Assembly (NCBI RefSeq): GCF_022808175.1
Contig: NZ_JALGBX010000014.1
Coordinates: 62,001-126,000 of the forward strand
Reading direction: 5' to 3'
DNA: 64,000 nt
From: Streptomyces sp. AP-93
GTDB lineage: Bacteria; Actinomycetota; Actinomycetes; Streptomycetales; Streptomycetaceae
Shown: in pieces, positions 8,096 through 18,020 of the stretch
Layout of the letters: every line of letters starts with the position of its first letter
Position numbering within the stretch: position 1 is the first letter of the stretch
The notes under the pieces: generated by a model
What the model saw: only the letters and a program-made list of their open reading frames with translations
Told to the model about the DNA's origin: nothing
Databases searched by the model: none
Translations under genes and position numbers: made by a program

Positions 8096-9628
8096 TCAGC
8101 CGAGCTTGACGTTGTCCACGGTCCAGTACCAGTTGTTGCTGCCGGTGTAGCGGAAGCGGACCTGGACGTCGGTGGCGTCGGCCGGGACCTGGAGCGCGAT
8201 CGACTCGGACTTGGCGACGGCGTCGGCGGTGTAGCTCTTGACGAGCGCCGGGGTGCCGCCGTTGTAGGAGACCAGGACCTGGGCGGTCTGGCCGGACTCC
8301 TGGCGGTAGTGGGTCTGGAAGGTCAGGTTGCGGGTGGCGCCGCCGGTGACCGCCCACTTGGGGGTGATGAGGGTGGAGTCGTAGGAGCCGGTGTGGCTCT
8401 TGTCGTCCCACTCGTCGGAGTCGGCGACGGCGAACACGTCACGGGAGCGGACGTTCAGCTCGCGCCACTGGTCGCGCTGCGCCTGGCTCCAGAACTCGTC
8501 GGTCGCGAAGGCCCATCCGGCCCACTCGGTGACACCGCCCGTGCCCATCTTGGAGTTGTCGACGGACCAGCCGGCCGGCGGGGTGTGCGTGAAGCCCTTG
8601 GTGGCGACCGGGATGCCCGTCTCGTCCACGCGCGCCTGGAGGTTCGGGCGCAGGGTGTCGAAGGCGTCGCCGTCGTCCGGGGCGTCCACCGGGATGCCGT
8701 CGATCGCGGAGCCGGGCGTGACCCCGACCTGGGCGAGCGCGGTCGCCGCGACGTCGACGAGCTTCACGTCGCCCCGTACCGATCCGGCCGGGATGCCGGG
8801 ACCCTTGGCGATGACGAAGGTGCCGCGCTCCTGGATGGTGGAGCCGCCGTGGCCGCCGGTGTTGGTGTGGCCGTGGTCGGTGGTGACCAGGATCTTCCAG
8901 TTCTCCTGGGCGTAGGTCGGGCGGTTCTGGACGGCCGTGAGCAGCTGGCCGACGAGGACGTCCACGCGGGCGACGGTGTCCAGGTACTGCTGGCTGGCGG
9001 CGCCGTAGGAGTGGCCGGCCGCGTCGATCTCGCCGAGGTAGACGAAGGAGGCGTCCGGGTTCTGGGTGCGCAGCTCGGTGGCGGCCGCCGCGGCGATCTT
9101 CGGGTCCTCGTTGCGGTAGCCGTCGCGGTCGCCCTTGAGGGAGAGGCGCTTGTCGACCTTGGCCGAGAAGATCGGGCCGTTCTGGTCGGTGGAGGTGATG
9201 GGCTCCCAGTCGGCGGCCGCGTACGTGTTGAGCGCCGGGTTGGCGTTCTCGATGCGGGTCAGGAAGTCCGGGTAGGCCGTGTAGTTCTTGCCGGTGAAGG
9301 AGTTGTCCTTCACTCCGTGCTTGTCGGGCCAGACGCCGGTGGCGATGGTGGACCAGCCGGGGCCCGAGGAGGTGGCGCCCATCGGGTTCGCGTACAGGGT
9401 GCTCTTGGCGGTCAGGCCCTGGGCCATCAGGCCGTTCAGGTGCGGGGCGTTGGCGACCTTGACGCGGTCGAGGACCGCGCCGTCGAGGCCGATGACGAGC
9501 ACCTTGTTCGTGGCGGCTGCTTCGTCGGCGGGCGCGGCCGTCGCGGCGTGGGCGCCGAGGCCGGTGGCGAGCAGGACCGTGGCGGTGGCGGCCACGGCGA
9601 GGGTCCGTCCGGACAGGACAGTGGACAC
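8096..9628 (-). CDS. Secreted alkaline phosphatase-superfamily phosphodiesterase
   Basis: A 510-residue exported metal-dependent hydrolase of the type I phosphodiesterase/nucleotide pyrophosphatase group. Signal peptide: AVAATATVLLATGLGAHAA. Metal-site features are VIGLDGAVLD, the nucleophile region SSGPGWSTIATG, KHGVKDNSF, IDAAGHSYG and TTDHGHTNTG. From about residue 340 a separate beta-sandwich module follows (WSVDNSKM to NWYWTVDNVKL), perhaps binding carbohydrate or lipid. GTG start at 9628 with GGAGGAG close by. It lies last in the aminophosphonate-like cluster with its own operator-like motifs upstream. It may free phosphonate or phosphate head groups from larger molecules, or act as a phosphonoacetate hydrolase relative; neither is shown. 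Confidence 0.85.
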   Translation of the reverse strand: MSTVLSGRTLAVAATATVLLATGLGAHAATAAPADEAAATNKVLVIGLDGAVLDRVKVANAPHLNGLMAQGLTAKSTLYANPMGATSSGPGWSTIATGVWPDKHGVKDNSFTGKNYTAYPDFLTRIENANPALNTYAAADWEPITSTDQNGPIFSAKVDKRLSLKGDRDGYRNEDPKIAAAAATELRTQNPDASFVYLGEIDAAGHSYGAASQQYLDTVARVDVLVGQLLTAVQNRPTYAQENWKILVTTDHGHTNTGGHGGSTIQERGTFVIAKGPGIPAGSVRGDVKLVDVAATALAQVGVTPGSAIDGIPVDAPDDGDAFDTLRPNLQARVDETGIPVATKGFTHTPPAGWSVDNSKMGTGGVTEWAGWAFATDEFWSQAQRDQWRELNVRSRDVFAVADSDEWDDKSHTGSYDSTLITPKWAVTGGATRNLTFQTHYRQESGQTAQVLVSYNGGTPALVKSYTADAVAKSESIALQVPADATDVQVRFRYTGSNNWYWTVDNVKLG

Positions 9629-9737
9629 GTACTCCTCCGGGAGTAATCGTGGGGAAGGCGCAGGGGACGTACGGGGCGTGCGAGCGTGCGAGCGTGCAGG
9701 CGTACGGTCGTGCGGCAGCGCGAGCGAGCGTACGGCG

Positions 9738-9775
9738 GGTCCGGACCGAAGGCGAGAGTCGGTCCAGACCCGTTA
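9738..9775. promoter_or_regulatory. Two operator-like motifs upstream of the phosphodiesterase gene
   Basis: A palindrome GGTCCGGACC at 9738-9747 is followed by GGTCCAGACCCGTTA at 9761-9775, with centres 23 bases apart. The second matches the motif at 15786-15800 in 13 of 15 positions. Both lie 110-147 bases upstream of the gene start. They resemble operators of GntR/HutC regulators such as DasR (core GGTCTAGACC). The GntR gene at 15858-16631 is the natural candidate regulator. Confidence 0.55.
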
Positions 9776-9820
9776 TCTGTGCGTCACTATCCCGGTCGTG
9801 GGTGACCGGGAGGCGGCCAG

Positions 9821-10900
9821 TCAGCTTCCGGTGGCCGACTTCCACGCGTCGACGTAGCCGGTGAGGTTCTTGTCGATGTCGGCCCAGTCCGGCTCGAAGA
9901 GCTCGACTCCGGTCATGAGCTGGGTGAGCTCGACGGCGTTGGCGTCGGTGGGCTTGACGTCCGTGCGGGCCGGGAAGCCGCCGCCGACACCGCTGACCAG
10001 CTTCTGGGCGTCCTCGCTGAGCAGGTGGTCGAGGAGCTTCTTGCCGTTCTCGGTGTGCGGGGCTTTGTCGACGAGGCCGGCCGCGTACGGGAGGGAGAAG
10101 GTGGTGGGCTTGCCGCCGTCCTTGGCGGGGAACCAGATGCCGATGTTCGGCATGGACTTGGACTGCGCGAAGTTCATCTGGACGTCGCCGTTGGCGACGA
10201 GCAGCTCGCCCTTGTCGGTCTTCGGCGCGAGCTTGCTGGTGGAGGAGGACGGGCCGACGTTGTTGGCCTGGAGCTTCTTCAGGTACTCGTTGGCCGGCTC
10301 CTTGCCGCCGAAGTCGTGCATCGCCTTGATGAGCACGGCGGTGCCGTCGCCCGCGACGCCGGGGGTGGAGTACTGGAGCTTGCCCTTGTACTTGGGGTCC
10401 AGCAGCTCTTCCCAGGTCTTGGGGGCCGCGGCCAGCGCCTTCTTGTTGTAGATGAAGCCGAAGTAGTTGTTGACGACCGAGGTCCATTTGCCGTCGGAGG
10501 ACTTGTTCGCCCCGTTGACCTTGTCGGCGCCCTGCGGCGTGTAGGCCTGCAGGAGGCCCTTGCCGTCGGCCTGCTGGATGAACGGGGGCAGCGTGATCAG
10601 GACGTCGGCCTGGGTGTTGGTCTTCTCGCGGACGGCGCGCTGCACCATCTCGCCGGAACCGCCCTCCACGTACTTGACCTCGATGCCGGTCTTCTTGGTG
10701 AAGTCGGCGAAGACCTTGTCGTACCAGCCGTCACCCTTGTCGCTCTTGAGGCCGTCGGCGCTGTAGACGGTGACGACCTTCTCGCCGCCCTTGCCTCCGG
10801 CGGAGTCGGCGGAGGAGCCACCGCAGGCGGTGAGGCCGGCGGCGAGGGCGAGGCTGCCGGTGGCGGCGACGGTGATGCGGAGGTACTTGTTGCTGGGCAT
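9821..10900 (-). CDS. ABC transporter substrate-binding lipoprotein (2-aminoethylphosphonate type)
   Basis: A 359-residue lipoprotein that should capture a small anion outside the cell. The lipobox is LAAGLTAC at about residue 26. The body has the solute-binding type 1/iron-type fold with YFGFIYNKKAL, PKTWEELLDPKYKGKL and WFPAKDGGKP. Overall it resembles PhnS-type 2-aminoethylphosphonate binders; related Fe(III) binders are the main alternative, but the neighbouring phosphonatase-like hydrolase and FAD oxidoreductase favour a phosphonate. It follows two permease genes after 120 bases. The 192-base gap to the phosphodiesterase gene carries operator-like motifs. Confidence 0.85.
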   Translation of the reverse strand: MPSNKYLRITVAATGSLALAAGLTACGGSSADSAGGKGGEKVVTVYSADGLKSDKGDGWYDKVFADFTKKTGIEVKYVEGGSGEMVQRAVREKTNTQADVLITLPPFIQQADGKGLLQAYTPQGADKVNGANKSSDGKWTSVVNNYFGFIYNKKALAAAPKTWEELLDPKYKGKLQYSTPGVAGDGTAVLIKAMHDFGGKEPANEYLKKLQANNVGPSSSTSKLAPKTDKGELLVANGDVQMNFAQSKSMPNIGIWFPAKDGGKPTTFSLPYAAGLVDKAPHTENGKKLLDHLLSEDAQKLVSGVGGGFPARTDVKPTDANAVELTQLMTGVELFEPDWADIDKNLTGYVDAWKSATGS

Positions 10901-11020
10901 GGAACTTCCTCACGGGGAAAGGGAGTCAGCAAGGGAATCAGCGGGGTTGAGCGGGTCCCCGCAGCGGAGTGGGGCCGGGATCCGGCTGCGGGCGTCGGGC
11001 AGGGGTTCAGCGGTGGTGAT

Positions 11021-11818
11021 TCAGCGGTACGTGGCCCTGGTGCGGACACGCGAGACGGCCAGCAGGACCAGCAGGGTGGTGGCCATCAGGACCACGGCGA
11101 CGGCGGAGCCGCTGAAGAGCGAACCGCGGTCGGTGGCGGTGAAGATGCGGACGGGCAGGGGCATCCAGTCCGGCGGGTAGAGCATCATCGTGGCGCTCAG
11201 CTCGCCCATGGACAGGGCGAAGCAGAGCCCGGCCGCCGCGGTGAGCGACGGCAGCAGGAGGGGGAGCTTGACCCGCCACAGCACGTACGCGGGGCGGGCG
11301 CCCAGGGAGGCCGCGGCCTGCTCGTAGGCGGGGTCGAGACGCACGATGGCAGCCGAAACCGACTGGTAGGCGAACGCCGTGACAAGAATCGTGTGCGCCA
11401 GGATCACGATCGAGCTGGTGCCGTTGAGGAGCAGCGGCGGCTTGCTGAAGGCGACGAGCACGGCGAGGCCGACGACCACGGACGGCACGGCGACCGGCAG
11501 CATGAACAGCGCGTCCAGGGAGCTCTTTCCGCGCTTCTTCAGCCCGGCGGCGGCGAGCGCCGCCCAGGTGCCGACGGTGAGCGCGATCAGGCTGGCGGCC
11601 AGGGCGGTGAGCAGCGAGGTGGTCAGCGCCTGGAGGGACTCGCCCCGGACGGCCGCGGCGTAGTTCTCGGTGGTGGGGCCGGAGGGGAAGGCCCCGGACC
11701 AGTGCGTCGAGAAGGACGCGGCGACCACGACGAGCAGGGGCAGGGCGAAGAGGGGCAGGAAGAGGATGCCGAAGAGGCTCCAGGCGGCCCAGCGGCCGCT
11801 CTTGCTATGCACCAGCAC
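11021..11818 (-). CDS. ABC transporter permease (PhnV-like)
   Basis: A 265-residue inner-membrane permease of the binding-protein-dependent importer family, with about six hydrophobic segments (first LFGILFLPLFALPLLVVVAASF). The EAA loop that contacts the ATPase is YEQAAASLGARPAYVLWRVKLP. It overlaps the preceding permease gene by 14 bases, so expression is coupled. It should pair with the 11805-12788 product, the ATPase at 12781-13830 and the lipoprotein at 9821-10900. GTG start at 11818. Confidence 0.88.
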   Translation of the reverse strand: MLVHSKSGRWAAWSLFGILFLPLFALPLLVVVAASFSTHWSGAFPSGPTTENYAAAVRGESLQALTTSLLTALAASLIALTVGTWAALAAAGLKKRGKSSLDALFMLPVAVPSVVVGLAVLVAFSKPPLLLNGTSSIVILAHTILVTAFAYQSVSAAIVRLDPAYEQAAASLGARPAYVLWRVKLPLLLPSLTAAAGLCFALSMGELSATMMLYPPDWMPLPVRIFTATDRGSLFSGSAVAVVLMATTLLVLLAVSRVRTRATYR

Positions 11819-12780
11819 GCTTGCTCACCACCCGGTAGAGGCCGAACAGGCCGACGGAGATCACGATGTTGACGACGGCGACCACGCAGGCGGCGGCGTA
11901 GTCCGATTCGAGGATCGCCTTGCCGTAGATGAGCATCGGGAGCGTGGTGACGTCCTTGGCTCCGGTGAACAGGACGATCCCGAACTCGTTGAGGCACATG
12001 ACCAGGACGAGGCTGCCGCCGGCGGCGAGGGCCGGGAGGGCCTCGGGGAGGATCACCCGCCGGATGATGCGGCCGGGCTTCGCGCCGAGCGAGGAGGCCA
12101 CCTCCAGCTGGGCGGTGTCCAGCTGGGAGAAGGCGGCGAGCAGCGGGCGCATCACGAAGGGCGTGAAGTAGGTGATCTCCGCGAGGAGGACGCCCCACGG
12201 GGTGGTCAGGAAGTGGAAGGGCCCTTCCGCCACGCCGAAGGTGTCGGTCCACAGGCCGTTGGCCATGCCGACCGTGCCGTAGATGAAGAGGAGGGCGAGG
12301 GTGATGAGGAAGGAGGGGAAGGAGAGGAAGACGTCGATGAACTTGGCGACGGCGCGCGCCCCGGGGAACGGGACGAAGGCGATGACCAGCGCGAGCGCGA
12401 AGCCGAGGACCAGGCAGCCGGCGGTGGCGCCGACGGCCAGCCAGACCGTGGTGCCGAGGGCCTCGCGGAAGGAGTGCGAGGCGAAGACGGAGGCGTAGGC
12501 GTCGAAGGTGCCGCCCCCGTTCTCGGGGGACAGGGACTGCTGGACGACCAGCGCGAGGGGGTAGAGGAAGACCACCGCGAGCACGGCGACGGGAGGCACG
12601 GTCCACAGCCAGCCGGGGACGCTACGGGGCGCACGTGGGGCCTTCGCCGCGAAGCCGCCGGGGGCTCCGGCCGGGCTTTCGGGCGTGCCGGGGGCAGGGC
12701 TTCGTACGGGCTGGTGGGGTATGACCGCGGCCTCGGGGCCGGCGGCCGGCCCGGGTGTGGGGGCGCGCCGGTCCGTGGCG

Positions 12781-12788
<8 letters not shown>
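11805..12788 (-). CDS. ABC transporter permease (PhnU-like)
   Basis: A 327-residue permease with a Pro/Ala-rich N-terminal tail (about 50 residues) before its first membrane segment (LWTVPPVAVLAVVFLYPLAL). The EAA loop is QLEVASSLGAKPGRIIRRVILP. Its ATG at 12788 overlaps the ATPase stop (12781) by 8 bases, and its own end overlaps the next permease. The pattern of two different permeases, one ATPase and a lipoprotein matches Phn/Fe-type importers. Confidence 0.88.
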
Positions 12789-13826
<1,038 letters not shown>

Positions 13827-13830
<4 letters not shown>

Positions 13831-14582
13831 GCGCCGGGCTCCCCGGACTCCTCGTGCGCGACGCGCTCCAGCAGTGCGGGCAGCTCGGCGACGGAGGCCA
13901 GGACGTGGGTGGCGCCGTGCTCGGTCAGGGCCGCGCGGTCGTGGGCTCCGGTGAGGACGCCCGCCACGATCCCGGCGCCGGAGCGGACGCCGCTGAGCAT
14001 GTCGTACGAGGTGTCGCCGGCGACCACGGTGTCGCGTACGTCGGCCACGGCGCCGGTGCGCAGGAAGGCGGCCAGCACCATGTCCGGGTAGGGCCGGCCG
14101 CGGCCGCCCGCGTCGGCGGGGCACAGGGTGAGGTCGGCCAGGTCCTGCCAGCCGAGGGCGTCGAGGATGGCGTCCTGGGTGACGCGGGCGAAGCCGGTGG
14201 TGAGGGCCACGGTGCGGCCTTCGGCGCGGAGCTTCTCGATGGCCTCGCGGGCGCCGGGGATCGGGGCGATGAGGCCGCCGTCCACGAGTTCCCCGTAGGC
14301 CTCCTCGAAGGCGGAGTTGGCGCGCTGGGCGAGGTCCTCGGCGCCGAAGAGGTGGCGGAAGACGGAGATCTTCGACTCGCCCATGGTGTCGCGTACGTAC
14401 TGGAGCTTGGTGGCGTGGTCGGCGCTGCCCGGCTCGACGCCGAGGCGCTCGGCGGCCCGCTCGAAGGCGCGCTCGACGAGGCCGCCGTCGGCGACGGTGG
14501 TGCCGGCCATGTCGAGGACGATCAGCCGGTGAGTGCGGGGGGTGTGGGGGGTACGGGTGCGGGGGGTGTTGGTGTCGGTCAT
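13827..14582 (-). CDS. Phosphonatase-like HAD hydrolase
   Basis: A 251-residue HAD enzyme. Motif I is LIVLDMAGTTVADGG; the DxAGTT form is shared with phosphonoacetaldehyde hydrolase (PhnX), and the cap begins VERAFERAAERLGVEPG. Motif II Thr is in VALTTGFARV, motif III in GRGRPYPDMV and motif IV in VVAGDTSYDMLSG. This matches the phosphonatase-like family (TIGR03351) usually found beside the FAD oxidoreductase family that precedes it here. Likely reaction: C-P bond cleavage of an oxidised aminophosphonate, giving phosphate. ATG at 14582 lies 5 bases after the oxidoreductase stop. A Thr/Pro/Arg-rich N-terminus of about 17 residues may be dispensable. Confidence 0.88.
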
Positions 14583-14587
14583 GGTGC

Positions 14588-15709
14588 TTACCAGCCCAGT
14601 TCGTTCGCGGTGGTTTCGGCTATGGCGGGCGAGCAGGTCATGCCCCGGCCGCCGGGCCCGGTCACCAGCCAGACGCCGTCGGCCACCTGCTGGCGGTGGA
14701 CGACGCGGGTGGTGTCGGTGCACTGCGCGTACACGCCCGCCCAGCGGTGCCTGATCTGCGGCAGGGGGCGGCCCAGGAAGGACTCGACGACCTCGGCGAG
14801 GTGCGCGTAGGGGTCTTCGAGGGTGTCGAACGCGAAGGGGTGCTCGTACTCGTGGGTGTCGCCGATGGTCAGTCCGCCGTCCTGCCGCTGCACCATCAGG
14901 AGCTGCATCTTGTGCGCGGCGGCGATCGGCGCCTGGGCCTGCTCGGCGTTGAGCTCGTCGAGGGCTTCGCTCTTGTAGGCGGGGTAGTAGCGGAAGCTGT
15001 CGGCGTCGGCGACCGAGGTCGCCAGGGGCTCGCCGAGCGGGGCGGTCTGCATCATCTGCAGCCGGACGCGGCGTACGGGCAGGTCGGGGACCAGTTCGCG
15101 GACCAGGCCGGAGAGCCAGGCGCCGGTGGCCAGGATCACGGCGTCGCCCTGGTGGACGTCTCCGTGGTCGTCGCGGACGGCTCCGTTCCCCACGACCTCG
15201 CGCACTTCCCGTCCGGGGAGGAAGGTGTAGCGGCCGGAGGCCCCCAGGGCTTCGCGCAGGTGGAGCTGGGCGGTGCGCGGTTCCACGGCCGCGTCCCGCT
15301 CGCACCACAGGGCGGCCTCGAACGCGCCGCGCAGGGCGGGGTTGATCGCCCTGGCCTCCTCGGCGGTGACCAGCTTGTAGCCGCGGGCGGCGGCGTCGGG
15401 GCGGGCCACGGCGGCCTCGGCGACGGCGTGCTCGCGGGAGTTGCGTACCGGGGTCAGGGAGCCGATGGCGCGGAAGCCCAGGCCGGGTACGCGCTCACCG
15501 ATCGCCTCCCAGAGCTCGCGGGCCCGCAGGGCGGTGTCGAGCTCCTCGCCACCGGCCCGCCCACTGACCCAGATCTGGCCGAAATTGCGCAACGACGCTC
15601 CGCGGGCCTCCGCCTCTCGCTCGATCTGGACGACCTCGTGGCCGCGTTCCACTGCTTGCCAGGCGTGCATGGTGCCTACCACGCCGCCTCCGACGACTAT
15701 GACTCTCAC
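14588..15709 (-). CDS. DadA-like FAD oxidoreductase linked to aminophosphonate catabolism
   Basis: About 373 residues. The dinucleotide-binding motif is at the N-terminus (VIVVGGGVVGTMHAWQAVERG), followed by QIEREAEARGASLRNFGQIW, which binds FAD. The C-terminal FAD contact is WLVTGPGGRGMTCSPAIAE. It fits the TIGR03364 family of proposed aminophosphonate oxidases in the DadA/glycine oxidase superfamily, which travels with phosphonatase-like hydrolases. Likely reaction: oxidative deamination of an aminoethylphosphonate-type substrate to an aldehyde for the next enzyme. The start is GTG at 15709 behind GGAG; a TTG at 15718 would add three residues. Substrate not proven. Confidence 0.85.
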   Translation of the reverse strand: MRVIVVGGGVVGTMHAWQAVERGHEVVQIEREAEARGASLRNFGQIWVSGRAGGEELDTALRARELWEAIGERVPGLGFRAIGSLTPVRNSREHAVAEAAVARPDAAARGYKLVTAEEARAINPALRGAFEAALWCERDAAVEPRTAQLHLREALGASGRYTFLPGREVREVVGNGAVRDDHGDVHQGDAVILATGAWLSGLVRELVPDLPVRRVRLQMMQTAPLGEPLATSVADADSFRYYPAYKSEALDELNAEQAQAPIAAAHKMQLLMVQRQDGGLTIGDTHEYEHPFAFDTLEDPYAHLAEVVESFLGRPLPQIRHRWAGVYAQCTDTTRVVHRQQVADGVWLVTGPGGRGMTCSPAIAETTANELGW

Positions 15710-15783
15710 GTGCTCCAAGGTGACGGCGGCCCGTGACCCGGGAGGATCCCCCGGGCGACGCTCCGGTGAACAGCCTCCAACGC

Positions 15784-15800
15784 TTGGACTAGACCCGTTA
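15784..15800. promoter_or_regulatory. Operator-like motif upstream of the FAD oxidoreductase gene
   Basis: TTGGACTAGACCCGTTA lies about 75 bases before the oxidoreductase start. Its 15-base core shares 13 positions with 9761-9775, the other promoter of this cluster. The half-palindromic GGNCTAGACC core is the kind bound by DasR/HutC regulators, and a GntR gene of that type ends 58 bases away. Confidence 0.55.
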
Positions 15801-15857
15801 CCATTCTGTGATACGAGTTCGTCCTCTTTCAGGGCTTACGGGGGGCTTCGGGCGGGA

Positions 15858-16631
15858 CTATTCGGGCCGCAGGTGGGTCGTGAAGCTGAACCGGTCACCA
15901 CGGTAGAGAGAACGCACCCGCTCCAGCGGCCTGCCGTCCCGATCCCGGGAGAACCGGTGGATGAGCAGCATCGGGAGCGCGGGCGGGGTGCCGATCAGCA
16001 GGGCTTCGCGGGGCGTGGCGAGGACCGTTTCCAGCTTCTCGTCGGCGTCGCCGAAGGAGATGCCGAGGCTGTCGTGGAGGTATCCGTAGAAGGAGGAGTC
16101 CGGCTGGAAATCGATGTCGAGGCGGGGTGCGCGGGCGACCCGGACGTAGGTGCTCTCGAGCCCGACCCGCTCCTCGTCGGCGAGCAGCACCCGCTCCAGG
16201 TGCCAGACCGGCTCGCCGGGCTCGGCGCCGATGCCGGGGGCCACGGGGGCCGGGCAGGGGAAGCGTTCCAGGCCGATCAGGTGGCGGCCCGGGGTGCGCC
16301 CCTGGCGGCGAACGCCCTCGGTGTAACTCGCCAGCGACAGGGGCTGTTCGAGCTTGGGCCCGGCGGCGACGGTGCCGCGGCCCGAGCGGCGCAGCCGGCC
16401 CTCCAGCAGCAGCTCGCGCAGGGCCTGGCGGACGGTCTCGCGGGAGACCTCGTACTGCTCGGCGAGATCGCGCTCGGTGGGGAGGAGTCCCCCCTCGCCG
16501 AGCTCGTCGAGCAGCCCGGCGATGCGGGCCTTGACGGCGTAGTACTTGGGGATGCGGCCGTGCTCGGGGATGCCGGAGCGGACGGGCAGGCCGGGCTGGT
16601 GGTGGTGCGCGTAGGCGGTCGGTTCTTCCAC
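15858..16631 (-). CDS. GntR/HutC-family transcriptional regulator
   Basis: A 257-residue repressor-type protein. The N-terminal winged helix (PKYYAVKARIAGLLDELGEG to RLRRSGRGTVAAGP, residues about 28-95) includes the recognition helix VSRETVRQALRELL. The C-terminal UTRA ligand domain runs from LSLASYTEGVRRQGRTPG to SLYRGDRFSFTTHL. It is recognisably DasR-like along its length but lacks DasR's own N-terminus, so it is a paralogue. GTG start at 16631. It precedes the aminophosphonate-like genes on the same strand and probably controls them through the motifs at 15784 and 9738-9775, perhaps sensing a phosphorylated or phosphonate ligand. Confidence 0.88.
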   Translation of the reverse strand: MEEPTAYAHHHQPGLPVRSGIPEHGRIPKYYAVKARIAGLLDELGEGGLLPTERDLAEQYEVSRETVRQALRELLLEGRLRRSGRGTVAAGPKLEQPLSLASYTEGVRRQGRTPGRHLIGLERFPCPAPVAPGIGAEPGEPVWHLERVLLADEERVGLESTYVRVARAPRLDIDFQPDSSFYGYLHDSLGISFGDADEKLETVLATPREALLIGTPPALPMLLIHRFSRDRDGRPLERVRSLYRGDRFSFTTHLRPE

Positions 16632-16655
16632 CCTCGGACTCTACGTGGACCTGCC

Positions 16656-17411
16656 CTACGCGGACTGCGGGCCGGGCCCCTTGCGCAGCCGGCGGGCCCC
16701 GAGCAGGAGTCCGCCGCCGCCGGCCAGGGCGGCCGCGGCGCCGGCCCCGTACGCCCAGGCGCCCGTGGTGAGGCCGGTGTCGGCCAGCGCTCCGGCCTCG
16801 CCGGTCTGCGCGTCCGGGCCCTGGACCTCGAAGCGGTAGCCGCCCGCCTCGCCGATCCAGTCGCCGTCGTCGCCCTTGCGCTGCACCAGCGCGGCGTCGG
16901 CGACGGCTTCGCCGAGCGGGGCGCCGGGGGCGAAGGCGAGCCGGACGGTGACGGTCACCGAACCGCCGGGGCCGACGGTGAAGCCGGAGAAGGCGTCGCC
17001 ACCGTCGAAGACGGCGACGATCTCATCCCGGTCGGTGCGCTCGAGGCTGACGGGGAAGGTGCTGCCCGGGGCGTCGAACTCCATCCGGAAATGGGCGGGT
17101 CGCAGGGCGCGGGCCGGGTCGGTGAAGACGACGACGGGGTGGATTGCCGTGCACTCGGTGGTGGTGGTGTTGGTGAGGTCGAGGTACCAGGTCTGCGCCG
17201 CGCCGCCGGTCCGGTACACGGCCGGTCCACCGCGGATCCGGGCGCCGATCGGAAACTGCGTGCTCTTCCCGTCACCGCAGACGGCCTCCACCCGCGAGGG
17301 CAACGCAGGCGCGGGACGGGCTCCGCCACCGGTACCGATGTCCGCGGACGCGGTGGGTGCGGTGGAGACCACGAAGACGGCTGCGAGGGCAAGGGCTTTG
17401 CGCAGTCGCAT
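16656..17411 (-). CDS. LAXTG-anchored surface protein
   Basis: A 251-residue exported protein of unknown role. Signal peptide: LRKALALAAVFVVSTAPTASA. The middle is a beta-rich domain with two Cys (VEAVCGDGKS and TTTTECTAIH), in which the mature region contains VYRTGGAAQTWYLDLTN. The C-terminus has LADTG, a hydrophobic stretch (AWAYGAGAAAALAGGGGLLL) and GARRLRK. LAXTG is the signal preferred by class E sortases, as on streptomycete long chaplins, and a class E sortase is encoded at 26153-26965. It ends 24 bases before the GntR gene but function does not obviously connect. Confidence 0.85.
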   Translation of the reverse strand: MRLRKALALAAVFVVSTAPTASADIGTGGGARPAPALPSRVEAVCGDGKSTQFPIGARIRGGPAVYRTGGAAQTWYLDLTNTTTTECTAIHPVVVFTDPARALRPAHFRMEFDAPGSTFPVSLERTDRDEIVAVFDGGDAFSGFTVGPGGSVTVTVRLAFAPGAPLGEAVADAALVQRKGDDGDWIGEAGGYRFEVQGPDAQTGEAGALADTGLTTGAWAYGAGAAAALAGGGGLLLGARRLRKGPGPQSA

Positions 17412-18020
17412 GAAGAACCCCTACTCGCCGATGACAGAACAAGGAACAACGAACCGAACGACCCGAGCGACCAGAAAACCGATTGCCGTACAAGCCGACA
17501 ATCACCCCGGCCTTGCCCGCACCCTCCCACGCACGCCCGACCCCATGTCCAGCACCACGCCCAAGTTCTCCCCATTTCCCCCCATTCGGCGGACATCGAA
17601 CCTCGCCGACACCCGAGGACCGGCGTCCGGCTCTTAGCCGTCCGGCGTTTGAGGACCGGGGTCTGGGGCGGAGCCCCAGGGGGTCCGGGCGCAGCCCGGT
17701 ACCCCCCCTCCAGCCCGTCCGGCGCTTGAGGACCGGGGTCCGGGCAGAGCCCGGGGAACGGGCGAAGGGCGGGTAGGGGACTTCGCCCCGCGCAGCGGCA
17801 AGGGTCGCCGCGGGGACTCCGCCCCGCGCAGCGGAAAACCCGCAGCCGCGCCTCGGTCGGGGGACAGGCCGGCCAGCCCGGCGGCACGCACAAGCCACAC
17901 CCCGGACCGGGGCTAGGGGCCAAGGGCCAAGGGCCAAGGGCCAAGGGCCAAGGGGCAAGAGGCAAGAGGCAAGAGGCAAGAGGCAAGAGGCAAGGGCCAG
18001 GAGCCAGGGCCAAGCGCCCC
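17412..18020. repeat. Gene-free region with interspersed repeats and a 7-bp tandem array
   Basis: No convincing gene. Two copies of a GC-rich interspersed unit containing CCGGCG(T/C)TTGAGGACCGGGG begin near 17640 and 17717, each followed by GGAGCCC or AGAGCCC-type dyads; related units occur at 53785-54368 and 60573-60690. A heptamer array occupies 17916-18012: about five GGGCCAA units then about six GGCAAGA units, ending close to the ROK gene stop. Apparent reading frames through here are repetitive and lack ribosome sites. Confidence 0.8.

Noticed and set aside
17916..18012. Heptamer array considered as an origin or iteron set
   Set aside because: No replication initiator gene is nearby and units are GC-rich and contiguous; a slippage array is simpler.
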